From contig NC_067204.1 in the NCBI RefSeq assembly GCF_026262505.1, positions 16,718,165 to 16,782,164 of the forward strand: a stretch of DNA of 64,000 nucleotides, written 5' to 3'. Source of the DNA: Trichomonas vaginalis G3. Lineage: Eukaryota > Parabasalia > Trichomonadida > Trichomonadidae. Each line of letters opens with the position of its first letter. Within the stretch, counting starts at the first letter, position 1. Positions 15,841 through 26,000 of the stretch are shown here, piece after piece. The position numbers and the translations under genes are program-made. Below the pieces are notes generated by a model. That model saw nothing but the letters and a program-made list of their open reading frames with translations. It was not told the origin of the DNA and made no database searches.

Positions 15841-16314
15841 TTAAATAGCTTCAGGGTCTATTTCTTCAACCATTTCACTTCCTTCGTCAATGTCAATAGA
15901 AGCTTCTTCAACCTTTGGTAAGAATTTCTGTATAACATCTTTGTTCGTTATTGTCTTCAGAGATGAAGGATAATATTTCACATTTGTTTCACCCTTCTTA
16001 TATTCTTTCTGTTCGGAATGATTTAAAGCAATACTGAAGAAGTCAATGTTAGAGTTCTTTATGACAGTATAATGAGTATCTTTGACATTCACGAAGAAAC
16101 TCTTTTGTTTCAAAACTACTGCTAACTCTTGTGAAGTATAACGTTTGCGGTCAATGACAATAGCTAATGGTCTGACATACTGACCAAACTTAGATTCTTT
16201 CACAAACTTCTTGTTAAAGATAACATTAACGTTTGAAGCACCATTGAACTCATTCTTGATGGCAGTAGCGAGAGCATTGTATGAAAAGAACTTGCAATCT
16301 TGCATGTGTTTCAT
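15841..16314 (-). CDS. Unknown protein with acidic tail, possibly ssDNA-binding
   Basis: 157 residues. The body is beta-rich and basic (FNKKFVKESKFGQYVRPLAI, then VIDRKRYTSQELAVVL) and the last ~20 residues are strongly acidic (IDIDEGSEMVEEIDPEAI). Single-stranded-DNA-binding proteins often pair a basic OB body with an acidic tail. The protein at 51843-52262 of Polinton B has a comparable ending (NIDIDPEMF). Both lie near the replication gene of their element. An SSB role is inference only. It is divergent from the polymerase gene. Confidence 0.4.
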   Translation of the reverse strand: MKHMQDCKFFSYNALATAIKNEFNGASNVNVIFNKKFVKESKFGQYVRPLAIVIDRKRYTSQELAVVLKQKSFFVNVKDTHYTVIKNSNIDFFSIALNHSEQKEYKKGETNVKYYPSSLKTITNKDVIQKFLPKVEEASIDIDEGSEMVEEIDPEAI

Positions 16315-16404
16315 TAAAATAAAAATATTAAATTATTTTGAAAAATAACTTAAAAAAATCTAATCTAATTTTTTCAAAAAATATTTTTTTATTTCCTACT
16401 AAAG

Positions 16405-19400
16405 ATGTATCGGAAGTTGTCTAAGTTAGAACACTCGGAAATAAAACAACTTCTTACAGAAGCTAACATAGATGTTGCAAAACATTACGCGACAAACAAA
16501 AAAGCACTCGCTGACATCCTCAATGACTATAATGGTGCAATAAGTTATGATAGAATTCATGAGTTCATAAATGCAAGAGCATTTCCTTTAAATGACGTTG
16601 CTATTGACTTATATCATAGACGTTCAATACCTCATGAAGTAAGGCGTGAGATGTTTGACATAACAAATGCGAACGTTGGTCATACTCGTAAAGCTCTTTC
16701 TCATGATGTTCGTCAAGAGATGTTTGAACTTACGAACTCAAACGTTGGTGAAACAAGAAGAAGAGATGACACACTGAAACAACAGAGAAGAGAGATGTTT
16801 AAAAGTGCTATAGAACAAGTTCGTAAAGCTAACGATGTCATTCGTTCCATTGACGACAAACCAAAAGAAGGTGAGAGATGGTTAAAGAAAGATGAAGAGA
16901 ATAGGAAGAGAAATGTGAAGTCAGGCAATAGACTCATTGACTTTAACATCGAAGCTTTAGATGAACCAAACAGAGACTACTTACACAAACATTTCGGTAA
17001 GGTTTTCATGAGACTCTTAGAGAAAATTAAAATAAACTCCCAACAGAGATGGATGGTATGTTATAAACTTGGTGGAAAGTATGAATGTTCTACGTTAAAC
17101 CTCAATAATATTGGAACATTACTACATCAGCTCTTGAAGGAGAACTTTATATCAGAGATAGAAGCAAATGCTGCAGGTATTGTTGAAATGCACTATGACT
17201 TCTTCTTGACAAACATAAAGAATCTTACCGAAATAAAGATGTATGATTTAACAGAATATGAAGGCTTAACGATGTCAGATGTAAAGAAAGGCAAACCAAA
17301 AAAGAGACCATATAGAGATGAAAGCACACTGACAAATGACCAGAAAACCATTTTGGAAGCTCTTAAGCAAACAGGAAACCCAGCACTTATAGAAAGCTTT
17401 TGGAAAGATAATGGTGAAAAGAAGTTTTATAAGAAGAGAAGCGGTCAGTTCTGGAAGTATCTTTGCACATTACCTATAAATCTTGAACGCTACCAAATCT
17501 TCAATGAATTGAACAAAAGAACTGCAGCACTTATGACAGAAGACAACTGCTTCGTTTATGCTTGCATTCAGGCTGGAGTAAATGAAGAAACTATTGACCA
17601 CATGAGAGAAGTCATTCGTGTTAGAGACTTTCCTCAAAGTAAAGTACAAGAAATTTCTGACGCAACAGGTATAGCATTTAATGTTACCATTGGTTATTTC
17701 AATGACTCAAGACATAATGAAATAAAGAGATACATACCAAAAGAATGTGAAACTGTTAGAACTATTGACTTTTCTTGTTGAAGACCACTACATGCTAAAC
17801 GAAAGATTACCAATGACAACATATTTCATTCGCAACTATATAGAAATCTTGAAGGAGTGTGGTGGAATGAACATTGAGAAACAGATGAAGATTTATACAA
17901 AGAGAGAGAACAAATATGTAGTTCGTTATGATAGAACAACACCGTTATGGGATGTTATGAAAACATTGTGGGAGTGCAAATATTTCGAACCTATTTCTTA
18001 TGGAGAACTTTTCACATATACGACTGACTTATATAAACAGAACCTTGCACCATTTAAAGATTTGACATATGCTCCAAAGTATTGTGTACAACTGAAGAAG
18101 AAAGCCGAGTCAAAAGAAGTAAATAAAAATAAGTGCAAGTTCATTCCTGAGCACGTTTTCTTTGCTGACTTTGAGTGCAGCACAGACGGCTTTCATAAAG
18201 CTTTTAACATCTGTTATGACAGTGAAGATGGTTCAGTGAGTGAAAGCATATGGGGTCAAAACTCTGCAACAGAATTTTTGGAACGACTTCCTGACAAGAG
18301 TTTAATATATTTCCATAACCTCAGCTATGATATAAACTTCATCTTAAGACACATGACAGAAGTGAAAGGAACTCCCATCATTAAAGGTTCACGAACAATG
18401 CAAATAACTGGTTTATATAAAGGACGGGCAATTATTATAAAAGACTCTTACAGTGTTATAAATAAGAAGCTTAAACTATTTCCTGCTATGTTTAACTTAC
18501 AAACAGGACCGAAAGAAGTATTTCCATATAACTACTACAGCAGTGTTTTGTTAGCAAATGACAACAGAACTGGTGTCATTTCTGAAGCATGTAAGTTTGT
18601 CAAGGATGCAGATACATTCATGAAGAACATAGATTCCATCAAAGGTTGCAGAATAGATGAGAACCACTTCGACTTAGAAAAATATAGCACGTTTTACTGC
18701 AAACAAGATGTAAGAATTTTAAGAGAAGGTTTTGTAAAGTTCCGCAATGACTTATTGAAAGAGTTTGATTTAAACGTATATGACTACGTTAGTATTTGTT
18801 CAATTGCTAACAAATTATTTGAGAACAGAGTGTACTTCCCGAATGGAAATTTATATGACCTCTCAAATAAACCAAGAGAATTTATTTCGAGATGCATTCA
18901 AGGTGGAAGATGTATGCTGTCAGATAACATGAAACAAAAGAGTAAAGAGAAACTCATTGCTGACTTCGACGCTGTTTCATTATATCCATCAGCTATAGCA
19001 AGACTTTATACTTTAGAAGGTATTCCAAAGGTTATGAAGGAAGAAATGTTAAGCACAGAGTATCTCATGAGACATTTATTCGATGACGACCAAAAGGAAC
19101 CCATTGGTGAAAAGTTTGTGTCTGGCTTCTTTGTTCTCATTAAGATAACAGAGATTGGTATACATAGACACTTTCCTTTAATAGTTTGTGACCCTGAACT
19201 AAATCCAGAACTTAACGTTCCCAGAAGTTCAAACACTTGCTGTTTAATGTATGTTGACCATATAACATTACAAGACCTCATAAAATATCAAGGTGTCAAA
19301 TGTGAAGTGTTGCAAGGGTACTATTACGATGGAAACAGAGATATTAGAATAAGAGATGAAGTAAAGAAGTTGTTTGAGTTAAGGTTAAAGTATAAGAAAG

Positions 19401-20224
19401 AAGGAAATCCTTTGCAAGAAAATATAAAGCTCATTCTGAACAGTATTTATGGCAAAACTATTCTATCTCCTATTGAGTCAAAAATAACCATAGTAAATGA
19501 CAAAGATGCTATAAGATATGCCATCAGAAACTACAACCATATAGTGAAGTTCGAAGGTTTGGATGATTCAGATAAAACTATTTTCAAGCTAACGAAAAGC
19601 ATTTGCAGACACTTTAACTTCTGTCCACTTGGTGTTAACATTCTATCTATGTCGAAGAGAATAATGTGTGAAGTATTCTGTACTGCTGAGGACTTAGGAA
19701 TGGACATCTTTTATAGCGATACAGATTCGATGCACCTGTATAATGAAGACATACCAAAACTCGCTGAAGAGTTTGAGAAACGTTATGGAAGAGTTCTCAT
19801 TGGTAAAAACCTTGGTCAGTTTCATAGTGACTTCGCAGAAATAACACCTGGAAAACAAAGTTTAGCATACAAGTCAATATTTTGTGGAAAGAAGACTTAC
19901 ATAGACTTACTCACGAATGATTTAAATGAAGTTGCATTTCACTGCAGAATGAAAGGCGTGAAGCAAGATGTTATTGCTTTAACCGCTAATGAAATGTTTC
20001 CTGACTCTGTTCAGTGTTTCTATGATGAAGATAAAGGTTTAATGGTTCCGCAAGGAACATATGACAAAGACTCTGAGTTCAGTTTAATGAAACTTTACAA
20101 AGCACTTCATGATGGTCAAGAGATTGGATTTGACTTATGTAAGTCATGTCAACCTTGCTTTGAAGAGAAGTTTAATTTCTCAATAACGACTAAAACAAGC
20201 TTTATTCGTAAGTTGAAGTTCTGA
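16405..20224 (+). CDS. Protein-primed DNA polymerase B region
   Basis: The span codes for a long N-terminal region without recognisable motifs, where a terminal-protein or OTU-like part would lie in related elements, and then the polymerase proper. Visible polymerase motifs: exonuclease ADFECSTDGF near 18170, motif A DFDAVSLYPS near 18965, motif B KLILNSIYGK near 19430, and motif C YSDTDS near 19710. The spacing fits the phi29-like, protein-primed branch used by Polintons, which copies the linear element from its ends. About one break appears in the region, so it is described as a fossil. No counterpart is found in Polinton B. Confidence 0.9.
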
Positions 20225-20284
20225 GGTCATTTATTTTTGTCAGCAATGAGGTCATTCGTGATAAAAATAAGCCCATGTGGTCAT
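20225..20284. other. Short spacer after polymerase
   Basis: A/T-rich gap with TTTATTTTTGTCAGCAATGA-like sequence; no gene seen. Confidence 0.4.
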
Positions 20285-21141
20285 TTACAATACTGCGATG
20301 GTAGAGTTTAAGAGTTGTGCTTCAATGTAGAGACAGTCCTTATGGTCTGGAGGTAAGAACACTGGGCAGTTATGGTCATGAGTGGAGAACATGTCTATCC
20401 AAAACTCACGATTGAAGCCAGTTAATTTATAGTATTTAGGTTAGGAAGTGGTGAAGTTCTTGTATGACCAATGAACTCATTTTCAACTCCCTTACTTAAG
20501 TTTGAATATAATATAGCTTGCTTTCTATCCCAAATGCCAGGTGTTACAATCTTTGAAAATTCATTTTTCCTCGGAAGCATTGCATCATAATTGAAAACAT
20601 TCTTGAAATCATCATTTGGTTCAGAGATTTGAAATCTTATACGTAATGGATTTTTTTTCTTTTTAGCTACTTCATTGAATGGTGAGAATACAATGAATTG
20701 ACAGTCATGAGTTCCATCTTCATTTTCATTAAATTCATAATGAAAGTCTATAAGTTGTGGCTGACTACCTTCTTCTTTCAGTTGTGCAAGAAACTCACGT
20801 AAAGGCTGTAAAGTTTGTACTTCAATGTTGAACTTTTTCTCGAACATCTCATTAAATGAAATCATACATTGCAACAATGTTGTATCGTCTTTAAAGTATT
20901 TGTATATGTGAATGTTTTGGGCGCTTAAAGACTGTTCGTCATTTTCTATCTCGACTTGAAGTATAAAGTCAACCTTTCTGAAAGCACGTGTTATATACAT
21001 AGATGTTATGCCAATGTACTTCTCTTCATTTATGTTCACAATCCAGTCTGTTGGAAACTTAAACGTTACTCTGTTCCCCTTTATTTTGACGTCAGGGTTT
21101 TCACTACTGAACGCAACAGATAAAGGTATTTGTCTATACAT
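20285..21141 (-). pseudogene. Candidate minor capsid protein, family 2
   Basis: Starts MYRQIPLSVAFSSENPDVKI at 21141 and contains VTFKFPTDWIVNINEEKYIG, the motif shared with 2827-3708, 40642-41490 and 45980-46840. Beta-rich middle. The coding-like sequence reaches to about 20285, and the region appears to hold about one break. It is convergent with the polymerase and next to the major capsid cluster. Structural role inferred from family resemblance and neighbours. Confidence 0.5.
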
Positions 21142-21165
21142 TTAATTCGGATAAAAATAAACCAT

Positions 21166-21426
21166 TTACTCTTTCTTTGCTTCAGCTTCTTTAGCTTTTG
21201 CTTCAGCTTCTTCTCTAGCTTTCTTCGCCAGTAGTCTTGGGTTCTTCTGTCTTCCAGCAGCTAATGCAGCAAGTTGTTTTTCACTAAGTTTTCTCTTTGG
21301 TCTCTCTGGCTTTTGTTCTTGTTTTTGTTCCTTCAGTTCGGATAAAATTTGCTCACGAATTTCTTTCTTCAATGCTTCAACATCTATGACCCCTTGGGTC
21401 TTGTCCGTAGGGCTTGTCTGAGTCAT
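21166..21426 (-). CDS. Lys/Glu-rich coiled-coil protein, about 86 residues
   Basis: I start at ATG 21424-21426 (MTQTSPTDKTQGVIDVEALK). A coiled coil (IREQILSELKEQKQEQK) is followed by a very basic part (RPKRKLSEKQLAALAAGRQ) and an Ala/Lys/Glu helix to the end. Composition suggests a DNA-condensing or core protein; no family recognised. It lies 45 bp from the divergent gene 21472-21906. Confidence 0.5.
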   Translation of the reverse strand: MTQTSPTDKTQGVIDVEALKKEIREQILSELKEQKQEQKPERPKRKLSEKQLAALAAGRQKNPRLLAKKAREEAEAKAKEAEAKKE

Positions 21427-21471
21427 TTGACTGCAGATAAAAAACAAAATTAAAACTTTAACCGATGTAAA

Positions 21472-21906
21472 ATGAGCTTGTCAAAATCAGAGCGAGAGTC
21501 TATTATATTAAATGACGCAAGAGGAATACAACATCCTTTCTATTACGTAAGTCAGAGTAAAGATGGTAAAATATACGTAAGAAAAAGAAAGGTTCCATTA
21601 GCGAATGCAGAAAGCGACAACATTAAGGTGTATGGCAAGGGTGAAGTCCACGAAGCCCATATAAAACCTTCTGTTCAAACTGAGCCACCAAAAGAACAAG
21701 AAGAAAAGAAGCCAGATGTACTTTCAATAACGAACCAAGAGCTTATTGCAAAGTTCGTGAATTTCATTGAAAAGCAAACCGAGTCAAAGAACCCTGACCC
21801 ACCAGTGAAAGAAGTTGAGACAAAAGAGAATGTACAGTTCATTGAAAATGTCAAGAAACAACTTCCACCACGAATGCCAAGAAGAAGAGTGAGAATAATG
21901 AAGTAA
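21472..21906 (+). CDS. Small protein with shared N-terminal domain
   Basis: 144 residues. The first ~45 residues (SERESIILNDARGI...YYVSQSKDGKIYVRKRKV) resemble the protein at 24026-24262 (FYIHTMKDGRVQFRKIKQ) and the region 44743-45328 of Polinton B (EKNSIIEGARSGN...TFHRNGTASISKKK). A charged, Pro-rich middle and a basic tail (PPRMPRRRVRIMK) follow. It lies just upstream of the major capsid gene, in the same direction. Possibly a virion core or DNA-binding protein. Confidence 0.5.
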   Translation: MSLSKSERESIILNDARGIQHPFYYVSQSKDGKIYVRKRKVPLANAESDNIKVYGKGEVHEAHIKPSVQTEPPKEQEEKKPDVLSITNQELIAKFVNFIEKQTESKNPDPPVKEVETKENVQFIENVKKQLPPRMPRRRVRIMK

Positions 21907-21933
21907 ATAGATATTTTTATCCGAAGTAAATAC

Positions 21934-23507
21934 ATGCAGAACGAACAGTTAAACGAATTTACTCCAGCAGAGCATATTCATCAGATTCGCTCATATTTCG
22001 ATATCATAGACAATGCAGTTCAAATTGGTGACACTAATAGAAAATATTCTGACGCAAAGATTCCATCACAACCTGGAACTGCTAAAGATAACACATGGGT
22101 AACATTCAATCTCTCACCTCCTGGTGAAAATATGTTGGACCTTTACAATACATTCATTACGTATAAAATGGAAGGTCAATTTATTGTAGATAAAGAAATT
22201 GGTTCAGGTTCCAATAAAACAAACCCACCAGGATTTTGGATTGGTTTCGATGACGCTTTCTATGCAGTTGCTGGATATCAAATCCTTGCAAATGGTCGTA
22301 TCGTATATTCTCAAGACAACGCAAGAGAAGAAGCATATATAACTTCAAACTCACAAACTACCGAACAAAATAAAGAAAGTAGATGTTTTCTCAAAGACTC
22401 GACATGAAGATGTATGGAGTCATTCGGGAACATGCAGAACAGGACAAATTGTTAGTGGTCCAATTACAGCAGGAAAACCATTTGATTTTAAGCTTCGTTT
22501 AAGAATTCCTGTTAGAAGATTCCTTCCATTAGAAGCTATTCGATTTATTCCAGCTTTTGCAGGAAACATTCAGCTTAAAGTAAAGTTCAGTAGCGACGCC
22601 TTACAATGCACATCTATATCTGTAAATGATATCATTGCTTTCAATCCAACTCTTAAAGTTGCATTTGCTTCAGATTCAAATCCACCGACAAATAAATTTG
22701 TTCCATGGAATGAACCATTCACTATGATAACGAAGGCAGTAGAAGAGTGGAACAGTTACTATTACAACTGTAACCCAGCAACTATTTCGAACAAAGATGG
22801 ATTTTAATGAATGTTTCATTCATCCAAAGTCATTCTCTTTAGACCCTAACATTTATACAGAACTTGTAGAACATTATACAAACGAGGCTTTATGTTTTCC
22901 TGTTAAAGTTATGGATTGGATTCCTATGGACGGTTCATTCTCAAAGAATACAGATAGTTCAAGTGCAACATTTACAGCAGCTTATACGCCTATTAATGTT
23001 AAAAGTATTTGGGCACTATTTAGAAAGAAAGACAACTATTATGTTAATTTTGAGAACCCTAAGTTTAAATATCTTCAGCTTTCCATGGGAGCTTATGGAA
23101 ATATGCCTGCAGAACCTGAAAAATCATATGGACCTGTATTTTATGAAATGGTTGCGAACGCTTGCAATACAAACAATGATATGATAGGATTTAATGAAGA
23201 TGTTATGAGGTCATTGGTGGATGATGGTAGTGTGGAACATAAATGGGATAGCTATGACAACACACATTTCTTATGTGGTTTTCCAACAGAAGTGGACTTT
23301 TGCTTCCAGCAAGGTCAAACATCTACTGCTCCAATAACATACAAATTGTCTGTTAAAGGACCTATTGAACTAGCAACTGAAAATGTACCAAAGCCACTTA
23401 TTGGATTTATGAGGGATTGTTGCTTTGCCATTCAGGTGCGTGCTAATGGAATCCCAATAATAAGATTAGATGACTATAACTTAGCTACGGACGACAGTGA
23501 GGAATAA
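21934..23507 (+). pseudogene. Major capsid protein (double jelly-roll) gene
   Basis: The span codes for a beta-rich protein of about 500 residues. It opens MQNEQLNEFTPAEHIHQIRS and contains NRKYSDAKIPSQPG, WVTFNLSPPGENMLDLYNTF and, farther on, RFLPLEAIRFIPAFAGNIQL and VPWNEPFTM. Size, position beside the structural genes and the beta-strand pattern fit the Polinton double jelly-roll major capsid protein, which builds the icosahedral shell. I cannot confirm the fold by eye. About two breaks are apparent, so the copy is a fossil. The counterpart in Polinton B is 55662-57267. Confidence 0.6.
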
Positions 23508-23537
23508 AGGATGAACGTTTATTTTTAAAGCTTATAA

Positions 23538-23977
23538 ATGAGTTCTTCATCAAGCTCTCGTGAACCTTCACCATCTATGAAACAAACTTTACCAAACGAT
23601 TATGGAGCACCTATTGAATATTTCTTACGAGCTGCACAATGGCAAAGAGCAGTCTCACCAAGGTTAGGTGTTCCACCAGCTCCTGTCAAAAATAGCATTT
23701 GGTCAAGTCCTTATATAAATATGGTCTCCCACTAGGTTTGCTAGCTACAGCAGGAGCAGTTATGATGTTGAAAAGAAATAAAGCAAATGTTGTAAATAAT
23801 ACTGAAGTAGCTGAAGTTAAACAAACTCCAACACCTTCACAAGCAAAACCTTCAATGACTCCTGAACCTATGGAAGTACAAACTCCTGTTCAAAAGTCAA
23901 CTCCTAAACCGACTCCAACATTTAAACCAGAACCTACTCCTCAAATAAATCGTAAAACTCCTGCGTTTCCTTACTGA
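23538..23977 (+). pseudogene. Small membrane-anchored Pro-rich protein
   Basis: The span starts MSSSSSSREPSPSMK and codes for a short soluble part, one hydrophobic segment (YGLPLGLLATAGAVMML) followed by KRNK, and a long Pro/Thr/Lys-rich tail ending NRKTPAFPY. One membrane span with a Pro-rich tail is common in small Polinton virion or membrane-active proteins. About one break appears. It follows the capsid gene in the same direction. Confidence 0.4.
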
Positions 23978-24025
23978 AAAAATAACGTTATTTTTATTTA
24001 ATATTAAAATTTTTATTTGATTGAA

Positions 24026-24262
24026 ATGACAAATAAAGTCACTGAAGCAATGAAACAAAAGTTCTTGGTAGAATACATTAAATCAGGAACTATTCCAGAA
24101 GGTTTTTACATTCATACTATGAAGGATGGTAGAGTTCAGTTTAGAAAGATAAAGCAACCATTAGATAAAGAAGGTATATTAAGGAAGATTAAACTTCATG
24201 AGGACAACATTGCTGAACTTAAGAAGAAGCTAGAAGAGTTGGAGAAAGGAAGAGAGTTATAA
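24026..24262 (+). CDS. Small basic protein with shared domain and coiled coil
   Basis: 78 residues from ATG 24026 (MTNKVTEAMKQKFLVEYIK). The first half carries the small domain shared with 21472-21906 (GFYIHTMKDGRVQFRKIKQP) and the second half is a coiled coil (IRKIKLHEDNIAELKKKLEE-like, ending EKGREL). The 3' end runs into the right terminal repeat, mirrored at the left end by the gene 2074-2601. Confidence 0.55.
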   Translation: MTNKVTEAMKQKFLVEYIKSGTIPEGFYIHTMKDGRVQFRKIKQPLDKEGILRKIKLHEDNIAELKKKLEELEKGREL

Positions 24263-24280
24263 AGCAATGAATTCAACAGG

Positions 24281-24330
24281 GTGAAAAAAGAGGTGAAAAA
24301 ACAGGTGAGATCTCACCACTTCACCTAAAT
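24281..24330 (-). promoter_or_regulatory. AGATCT module (reverse), right TIR
   Basis: Mirror of 2016-2066. GGTGAGATCTCACC with three TCACC-type half-sites. Confidence 0.75.
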
Positions 24331-24419
24331 TTAAATGTATGTTTTCATACGTGTGGGAGTGGTGATATCATTAATTTTAAGTTTATTTTTAAAATTATTT
24401 TTATTTTATTTTTATATAA

Positions 24420-24746
24420 ATGACGAAAACTATTGAGATAACAAACTACAACGGTCATGAGTTCAAGAATTTGTTCTTCGTTCCTCGTGAAAATACATTC
24501 TATCAGATACGAGGGAGAAAGGGTAAAGTTAGTTTGAGCGTTTATGACAACAAACATAATGGGAGATATATAAAAGCAATAGATACAAACGGTAAGCGTG
24601 TTTCATTAGCTTTGTCAAAACTTACTAACATTTATTTTGACAGTGACTTTGACTCTGACGATTGGAGTGACAGCAGCGATACTGAAGAATATGAACTATT
24701 GTGTGAAGCACAGCAATGGGAAGCGCTGCAATACTTTTGTAAATGA
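24420..24746 (+). CDS. TIR-encoded 108-residue protein, right copy
   Basis: Same protein as at 1598-1924, read outward toward the right end of the element. ATG at 24420 follows a long A/T leader (TTTTATTTTTATATAA). The apparent lack of differences between the two copies fits a recent insertion or ongoing homogenisation of the ends. Function unknown; see the left copy for the similarity to the HNH-type protein of Polinton B. Confidence 0.65.
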   Translation: MTKTIEITNYNGHEFKNLFFVPRENTFYQIRGRKGKVSLSVYDNKHNGRYIKAIDTNGKRVSLALSKLTNIYFDSDFDSDDWSDSSDTEEYELLCEAQQWEALQYFCK

Positions 24747-24923
24747 GAACATTAGTGGGAACGTTAGTGAGAACGTTTATTTTTCATTAGTGAAGTCGTT
24801 AGTGAAGTCGTTAGTGAGGTGAAGTGGTTGGCGGTTTTGTAAATATTTAAGGTTAAGTTAGTATTGTCGTTTGTGTTGTAAAATATACGTTAACGGTTTT
24901 GTAAAGTGTCAAACTGTTATGTT

Positions 24924-24954
24924 GGGTAAGGTGGAACGCAGTGCCGCCGTACCC
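24924..24954 (-). other. 31-nt terminal fold-back, right end of A
   Basis: Mirror copy of the fold-back at 1390-1420, with the same outer GGGTA/TACCC stem. Confidence 0.6.
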
Positions 24955-24972
24955 AAGATAACCATACTAACT

Positions 24973-25806
24973 CCGGATCAAAGAAAAATCAAACCAATTC
25001 TTCAAGCGCTAGATGAAGCCCCAAGAGCATCACTCAGAAGGATAGAGGAGATGACAAAGATACCACGTACAACAGTCAGTTATTATCTGCACAATTATTT
25101 GAACTACAAACTAGCGTATACACGTTGGGTTCCGCACAACCTTAATTCAGTTCAAAAAAAATCTAGAGTCCAATCTTCGAAAGAGCTCCTCTCTATATTG
25201 GGTGCGTATCAATCCAAGAAGTTTCGCTTTTTAGTAACAGGGGACGAGTCTTGGTTTCAATATGCAACAGAAGCCAAAATCATGTGGATCCCGAAGGATG
25301 AAAATCCGCAAACATTCCCGAAGAAAAAAATTGACACACCAATGATGATGTTGTCGGTTTTTTGGGGCGTGAATGGCATCATCGCAATTGATATTCTTCA
25401 AAAACCTAATACGATGAATGTTCAGTATCTAATTGACAATGTTCTTACTCAAATTATCAATTCTGATGAGTTTGAGAAATCCAAACAACAAAAACAAAAG
25501 TTTGCAATTCAATTTGATAATTCAAGAGTTCACAAAAGTCATAAGGTAATGAATTACTTGGTGGAAAACAATGTCAAAGTTGTTCCAAACCCAATTTATT
25601 CACCTGATATTGCACCCTCTGACTTTTATTTATTCGGCACGCTAAAAAAGAGAGCTGAAGGACGCGAATTCGCGAGTCCAGATGATCTTGAAAATTTTGT
25701 AAGAGAGCAATTTGAGCAATTTTCTCATGATGATTTAAAGCGTGTCTTTCAAGCCTGGATCGATCGCTGCGAACGCGTGATTGAATCCAATGGTGATTAT
25801 ATTTAA
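24973..25806 (+). pseudogene. Mariner transposase, C-terminal catalytic part
   Basis: After the duplicated CCGGAT (24973-24978) the frame continues for 275 codons to TAA at 25804-25806. It contains the rest of the helix-turn-helix region (RRIEEMTKIPRTTVSYYL) and the whole catalytic core. The three acidic residues are in TGDESWF, QFDNSRVHK and SPDIAPSDFYLF, with exactly 34 residues between the second and third, which is the DD34D signature of mariners. The apparent ORF from 24871 begins inside the Polinton repeat and is an artefact of the junction. Together with the left part the enzyme would be about 338 residues, normal for mariner. No stop or frame change is visible inside this part. Confidence 0.92.
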
Positions 25807-25858
25807 ATAAACTTTATATATATGTAACTTGTTTATTTCTATTCGCAGTATTCAGGTT

Positions 25859-25886
25859 TGTGCTAAACACACCTTTGGACACCCTA
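25859..25886 (-). repeat. Mariner right terminal inverted repeat
   Basis: Inverse of 976-1003 with one mismatch, followed by TA at 25887-25888. Confidence 0.9.
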
Positions 25887-26000
25887 TAGAATAGTATTGA
25901 TTGTAATTATCTATATCATATTCTATCTTGCAAAGTCATAATATTTCAAATTACACAAAATACAAAATAATGAAAAATTAAGAAAAATCCAAATGTTTAT

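Larger units (their letters stand above)
1372..24972. mobile_element. Polinton/Maverick A, inserted in the mariner
   Basis: A 23,601-bp element with 727-bp terminal inverted repeats starting AGTTAGTATGG, flanked on both sides by the 6-bp duplication CCGGAT (1366-1371, 24973-24978). Six bp is the known target duplication size of Polintons. It carries the family's diagnostic genes: protein-primed DNA polymerase B, retroviral-type integrase, packaging ATPase and a major capsid gene. The two ends differ at about one position in 727, and the host mariner is otherwise undamaged, so the insertion looks recent. Gene content looks complete apart from a protease I could not recognise. About five breaks are apparent across the coding regions, so it is a fossil copy. 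Confidence 0.95.
24246..24972 (-). repeat. Polinton A right terminal inverted repeat
   Basis: Inverse copy of 1372-2098. Its inner edge reaches into the 3' end of the gene at 24026-24262. Confidence 0.93.
976..25886 (+). mobile_element. Mariner (Tvmar1-type) split by a Polinton
   Basis: The two outer ends are 28-bp inverted repeats starting TAGGGTGTCCAAAGG (976-1003 and 25859-25886, one mismatch), flanked by TA (974-975 and 25887-25888). Without the 23.6-kb insert at 1372-24972 and its extra CCGGAT copy the mariner is about 1304 bp, normal for the family. The transposase frame is open on both sides of the insert and is collinear across the target duplication, so the mariner probably had an intact gene when the Polinton entered. 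Mariners cut and paste through a DD34D transposase; this copy can no longer make it from one continuous frame. Confidence 0.93.
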
